From: Stenotrophomonas maltophilia
GTDB taxonomy: Bacteria; Pseudomonadota; Gammaproteobacteria; Xanthomonadales; Xanthomonadaceae
Assembly (NCBI RefSeq): GCF_023518235.1
Contig: NZ_CP090423.1
Location: forward strand, 3,551,001 to 3,615,000
Reading direction: 5' to 3'
Length of the DNA: 64,000 bases
Below the pieces are notes generated by a model. It worked only from the letters and a program-made list of their open reading frames with translations, did no database searches and was not told where the DNA came from. The translations under genes and the position numbers were made by a program. Positions 61,674-64,000 of the stretch are shown piece after piece. Numbering within the stretch: the first letter of the stretch is position 1; each line of letters opens with the position of its first letter.

Positions 61674-62507
61674 ATGGACATGGGCCGCCGGCAATCGACC
61701 ATCGAACTGGTCGCCATCGATATGGATGGCACCCTGCTGGACCCGGCCCACGCGCTCACTGCACGGGCCAAGCAGGCCATCGCACAGGCGCGCGCGCTGG
61801 GCGTGCATATCGTGCTGACCAGCGGCCGCCCGGTTCCCGGCCTGGCCCCGTTCCTGCACGAACTGGGCATCGATGGCGACGACGACTACTGCATCGCCTG
61901 CAACGGCGGCCTGGTGCAGCGCATCGGCACCGGCGAAACCGTGGTCGAGTATCCGCTCAGCTTCGATGACTTCCTGTTCTGCGAGCAGGTGGCGCGCGAA
62001 CTGGGCGTGCACTTCCAGGCGCTGGACAGCCAGCGCATCTACACCCCCAACCAGGACATCAGCTACTACACCGTGGCCGACTCGCATCTCTCGCAGATGC
62101 CGCTGTCGTACCGCCGCGTGGCCGACATGGATCGGTCGATGTCCTTCATCAAGCTGATGATGATCGATGCGCCCGAAGTGCTGGACGCGGCCATCGCACG
62201 CCTGCCCAGCGAGCTGACCGAGCGGTTTGCCGTGCTGAAAAGCGCACCGTTCTTCCTGGAAGTGTTCGACCACCGTGCCGGCAAGGGGCCGAGCCTGCAG
62301 AAGCTGGCCGAGCACCTGGGCATCGACCGCCGCAACGTGATGGCCATCGGTGACCAGGAGAACGACCTGACCATGCTGCAGTACGCCGGCACCAGCGTGG
62401 CGATGGGCAATGCCATTGACGCGGTGAAGGCCGTGGCGCGGTTTGAAACCACCAGCAATGCCGATGACGGCGTGGCACGCGCGATCGAGCGTTTCGTGCT
62501 GCGGTAA
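61674..62507 (+). CDS. Cof-type HAD-IIB sugar-phosphate phosphatase
   Basis: 277 residues (or from the ATG at 61680). HAD motifs: I in AIDMDGTLL, II in VLTSGRP, III Lys in the KGPSLQKLAEHLGI region, IV in AIGDQENDLTML, followed by SVAMGNAIDAVK. This is the Cof/YidA type with a C2 cap (KLMMIDAPE), which usually dephosphorylates sugar phosphates. FFLEVFDHRAGKGP fits. Divergent from exoD and alone. Confidence 0.9.
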   Translation: MDMGRRQSTIELVAIDMDGTLLDPAHALTARAKQAIAQARALGVHIVLTSGRPVPGLAPFLHELGIDGDDDYCIACNGGLVQRIGTGETVVEYPLSFDDFLFCEQVARELGVHFQALDSQRIYTPNQDISYYTVADSHLSQMPLSYRRVADMDRSMSFIKLMMIDAPEVLDAAIARLPSELTERFAVLKSAPFFLEVFDHRAGKGPSLQKLAEHLGIDRRNVMAIGDQENDLTMLQYAGTSVAMGNAIDAVKAVARFETTSNADDGVARAIERFVLR

Positions 62508-62790
62508 ATCGCGCTGGCTATACCCACGTATACCCCACCCATCCCCATCGCCATCGGTGCTGTACCACCGCGCGATGGCGGATGCGGCCGAGCGATGCAA
62601 GACTTTCGCACGTCGAAATCACGCCATCGCATTGAGCGGCTGAGGATCGTCTTCCCCCGCCGCTGACCGGCGCGCACTGCGCCGTCACCCCCAACGCAAT
62701 CGCATCACCAGCCAGCGCGCCGACACCGGTGCCGCCCCGCGCTGGGCGTGCGCCTGCGCCCTCTTTCCCCACTGCACGCTGGATCTTTCC
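62508..62790. other. Intergenic region with two short inverted repeats
   Basis: 283 bases between the HAD gene and the TonB receptor. TATAC, CCAC, GTATA at 62519-62532 and TTTCG, CACGT, CGAAA at 62604-62618 are small inverted repeats that might be regulator sites for the receptor. No GTAG repeat, RNA gene or convincing promoter is seen. Confidence 0.4.
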
Positions 62791-64000
62791 ATGAACACCC
62801 CACCCACGACGCGCCTGGCGCTGGCGATCCTCACCGCCATCGCTGCACCGGCCCATGCCGCCGAATCGGCTGACACCGCGCACGACACGCCCACTACCTT
62901 GAACGCATTGCAGGTGATCGCCACACCGCGCGGCGCCGCCGTCGCGCCCACCCAGGTGGTCGGCCCGAACCGTTACATCATCCAGGCCGAAGACCTCGAC
63001 GCGGTGGTCACCGGCAACAACGGCCTGGCCATGCTCAAGCAGGTGCCCGGCGCCAGCTACACCGCCACCGATGGCCTGGGCCTGGATATCTCGGCCACCA
63101 GCCTGTTCGTGCGCGGCTTCCGCATGAATGAAATGGGCATTACCTTCGAAGGCGTGCCGCTGAACGACAACGGCTTCCTCTCGCTCACCGGCACCAGCGT
63201 GGTGAATGTGGGCGTGCCCGATGGCATCGGCGCGATCACGGTCAGCCCGGGCGGCGCACCGGTCAGCGTGTTCTCCAGCAGCGTCAACGGCGGCAGCCTG
63301 GAATACCGCCTGCGCGAACTGCAGGACACGCCCAGCCTGCGCGTGAAGCAGGGCGTGGGCAGCAACAGCACCCTGGTCACCACCGTGTCCGGGCAGAGCG
63401 GCCAGCTGGGCGAACACGGCCCGAAAGTGCTGGTCGACTTGCAACGCGTGTCGGCCGACAAGTACCAGGGCGAAGGCACCCAGAACTTCCTGCGCGGCGA
63501 CCTGAAGCTGCAGCAGGACGTGGCCTGGGGCGATGTCACCGTGTTCCTGTCCGACAGCAAGGCCAAAGTCTGGGGCTACAACAACATCTCCTTCGACATG
63601 ATCCGCAAGCTTGGCTGGAAGGCCGACATCTTCTACCCGGATTACGCATGGGCCTGGTACGTGGCCTCGCCGGAGAACGTAGACAAATCCTGCGGCGCCT
63701 ACACCTGCGGTGAGCTGTCCGAACTGATTCCGTACGACACCGGCCAGATCACCCGCGACCGCGTGTCCTCGATCAACCACCGCTTCCAGATCACCCCGGC
63801 ACTGAGTGGCAACGTGCAGCTGTACAACGCCAACAGCCACACCCAGGCCACGCTGACCGACCCCACCGTGTCATCGCCCAATGGTGCACCGTTCTCCGAG
63901 CAGGTGCAGACGCCACGCCTGAACCGGCTGGGTGGCATGTTCAATGTGCAGTTTGAAGCCGGTGCGCATACCCTCACCGCCGGTTTCTGGCAGGAGAAGA
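62791..64000 (+). CDS. TonB-dependent receptor, truncated by the window end
   Basis: About 403 residues are inside the window with no stop. Signal peptide RLALAILTAIAAPAHAA, TonB-box-like LQVIATPRG, plug domain (RYIIQAEDLDAV, LAMLKQVPGASYTATDGLGLDISATSLFVRGF-type region, ITVSPGGAPVSVFSSSVNGGSLEYRL) and the first barrel strands. GVPLNDNGFLSLTG is the usual plug loop. The plug looks unlike the GalNAc-type receptor, closer to siderophore-like ones, but the ligand is not deducible. Confidence 0.88.
   Translation, partial: MNTPPTTRLALAILTAIAAPAHAAESADTAHDTPTTLNALQVIATPRGAAVAPTQVVGPNRYIIQAEDLDAVVTGNNGLAMLKQVPGASYTATDGLGLDISATSLFVRGFRMNEMGITFEGVPLNDNGFLSLTGTSVVNVGVPDGIGAITVSPGGAPVSVFSSSVNGGSLEYRLRELQDTPSLRVKQGVGSNSTLVTTVSGQSGQLGEHGPKVLVDLQRVSADKYQGEGTQNFLRGDLKLQQDVAWGDVTVFLSDSKAKVWGYNNISFDMIRKLGWKADIFYPDYAWAWYVASPENVDKSCGAYTCGELSELIPYDTGQITRDRVSSINHRFQITPALSGNVQLYNANSHTQATLTDPTVSSPNGAPFSEQVQTPRLNRLGGMFNVQFEAGAHTLTAGFWQEK

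Noticed and set aside
62603..62608. CTTTCG upstream of the last TonB receptor considered as an AgaR operator
   Set aside because: Single copy, no promoter context like the aga region; probably chance.

Overview
This window looks like a chromosomal segment of a Stenotrophomonas species, most likely in the S. maltophilia complex. The reasons are: G+C that looks to be in the mid-60s, many REP-type palindromes with a terminal GTAG (the SMAG family described in S. maltophilia), several large TonB-dependent receptors, and Xanthomonadaceae-style gene neighbourhoods. It is an ordinary chromosome arm with one compositionally foreign island and several accessory catabolic or secreted-enzyme loci.

Layout. 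1-976: the end of a fold-type II PLP dehydratase and a YdcF/DUF218 membrane protein. 1.1-6.1 kb: a minus-strand biotin operon bioB-bioF-bioH-SDR-bioC with a recognisable BirA operator in front of bioB. 6.1-10.4 kb: a secreted unknown, a ClC antiporter/channel, ComF, an HdeD-like membrane protein and a SecD-head-like lipoprotein. 10.4-16.9 kb: an orphan type VI secretion (T6SS) island on the minus strand: vgrG, a small transthyretin-like protein, an M15-type peptidase effector candidate, two tandem secreted paralogs (likely immunity) and a decayed third paralog. The effector and paralog genes are clearly AT-richer than their surroundings.

17.1-32.7 kb: a divergent N-acetylgalactosamine locus. 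The minus arm is agaS-agaK-agaZ-agaR-nagA plus an MFS permease. The plus arm is a GH31 enzyme with F5/8C and NPCBM modules, a TonB receptor and a GH109 enzyme. CTTTCG repeats, the known AgaR half-site type, sit on both divergent promoters. Together these genes would take alpha-linked GalNAc from O-glycans (mucin/Tn type), import it, phosphorylate it, deacetylate it and isomerise it towards tagatose-6-phosphate.

33-47 kb: tRNA-Arg(CCG), ubiA, an AtoE-like short-chain fatty acid transporter, a 56-residue protein that is half glutamine, a permuted NlpC/P60 protein, an M3 peptidase coupled to a TPM-domain protein, a VOC protein, an alpha/beta hydrolase, and an AraC-GyrI regulator divergent from a TonB receptor/PLP-epimerase pair. 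47-51 kb: two paralogous MocR regulators, each associated with CCATACAA palindromes, and a small thioredoxin-like operon. 51.5-56.1 kb: cyoABCD plus an SCO copper chaperone. 56-58.7 kb: a kexin-like secreted protease lacking a propeptide, coupled to a separate secreted propeptide-like partner. 59-64 kb: a DUF2231 membrane protein with a PQQ-type sorbosone dehydrogenase, ExoD, a Cof-type HAD phosphatase and a truncated TonB receptor running off the end.

All functional calls come from reading motifs and context by eye. No database search was run, so family names are recognition-based and start codons are choices from Shine-Dalgarno position and coupling.
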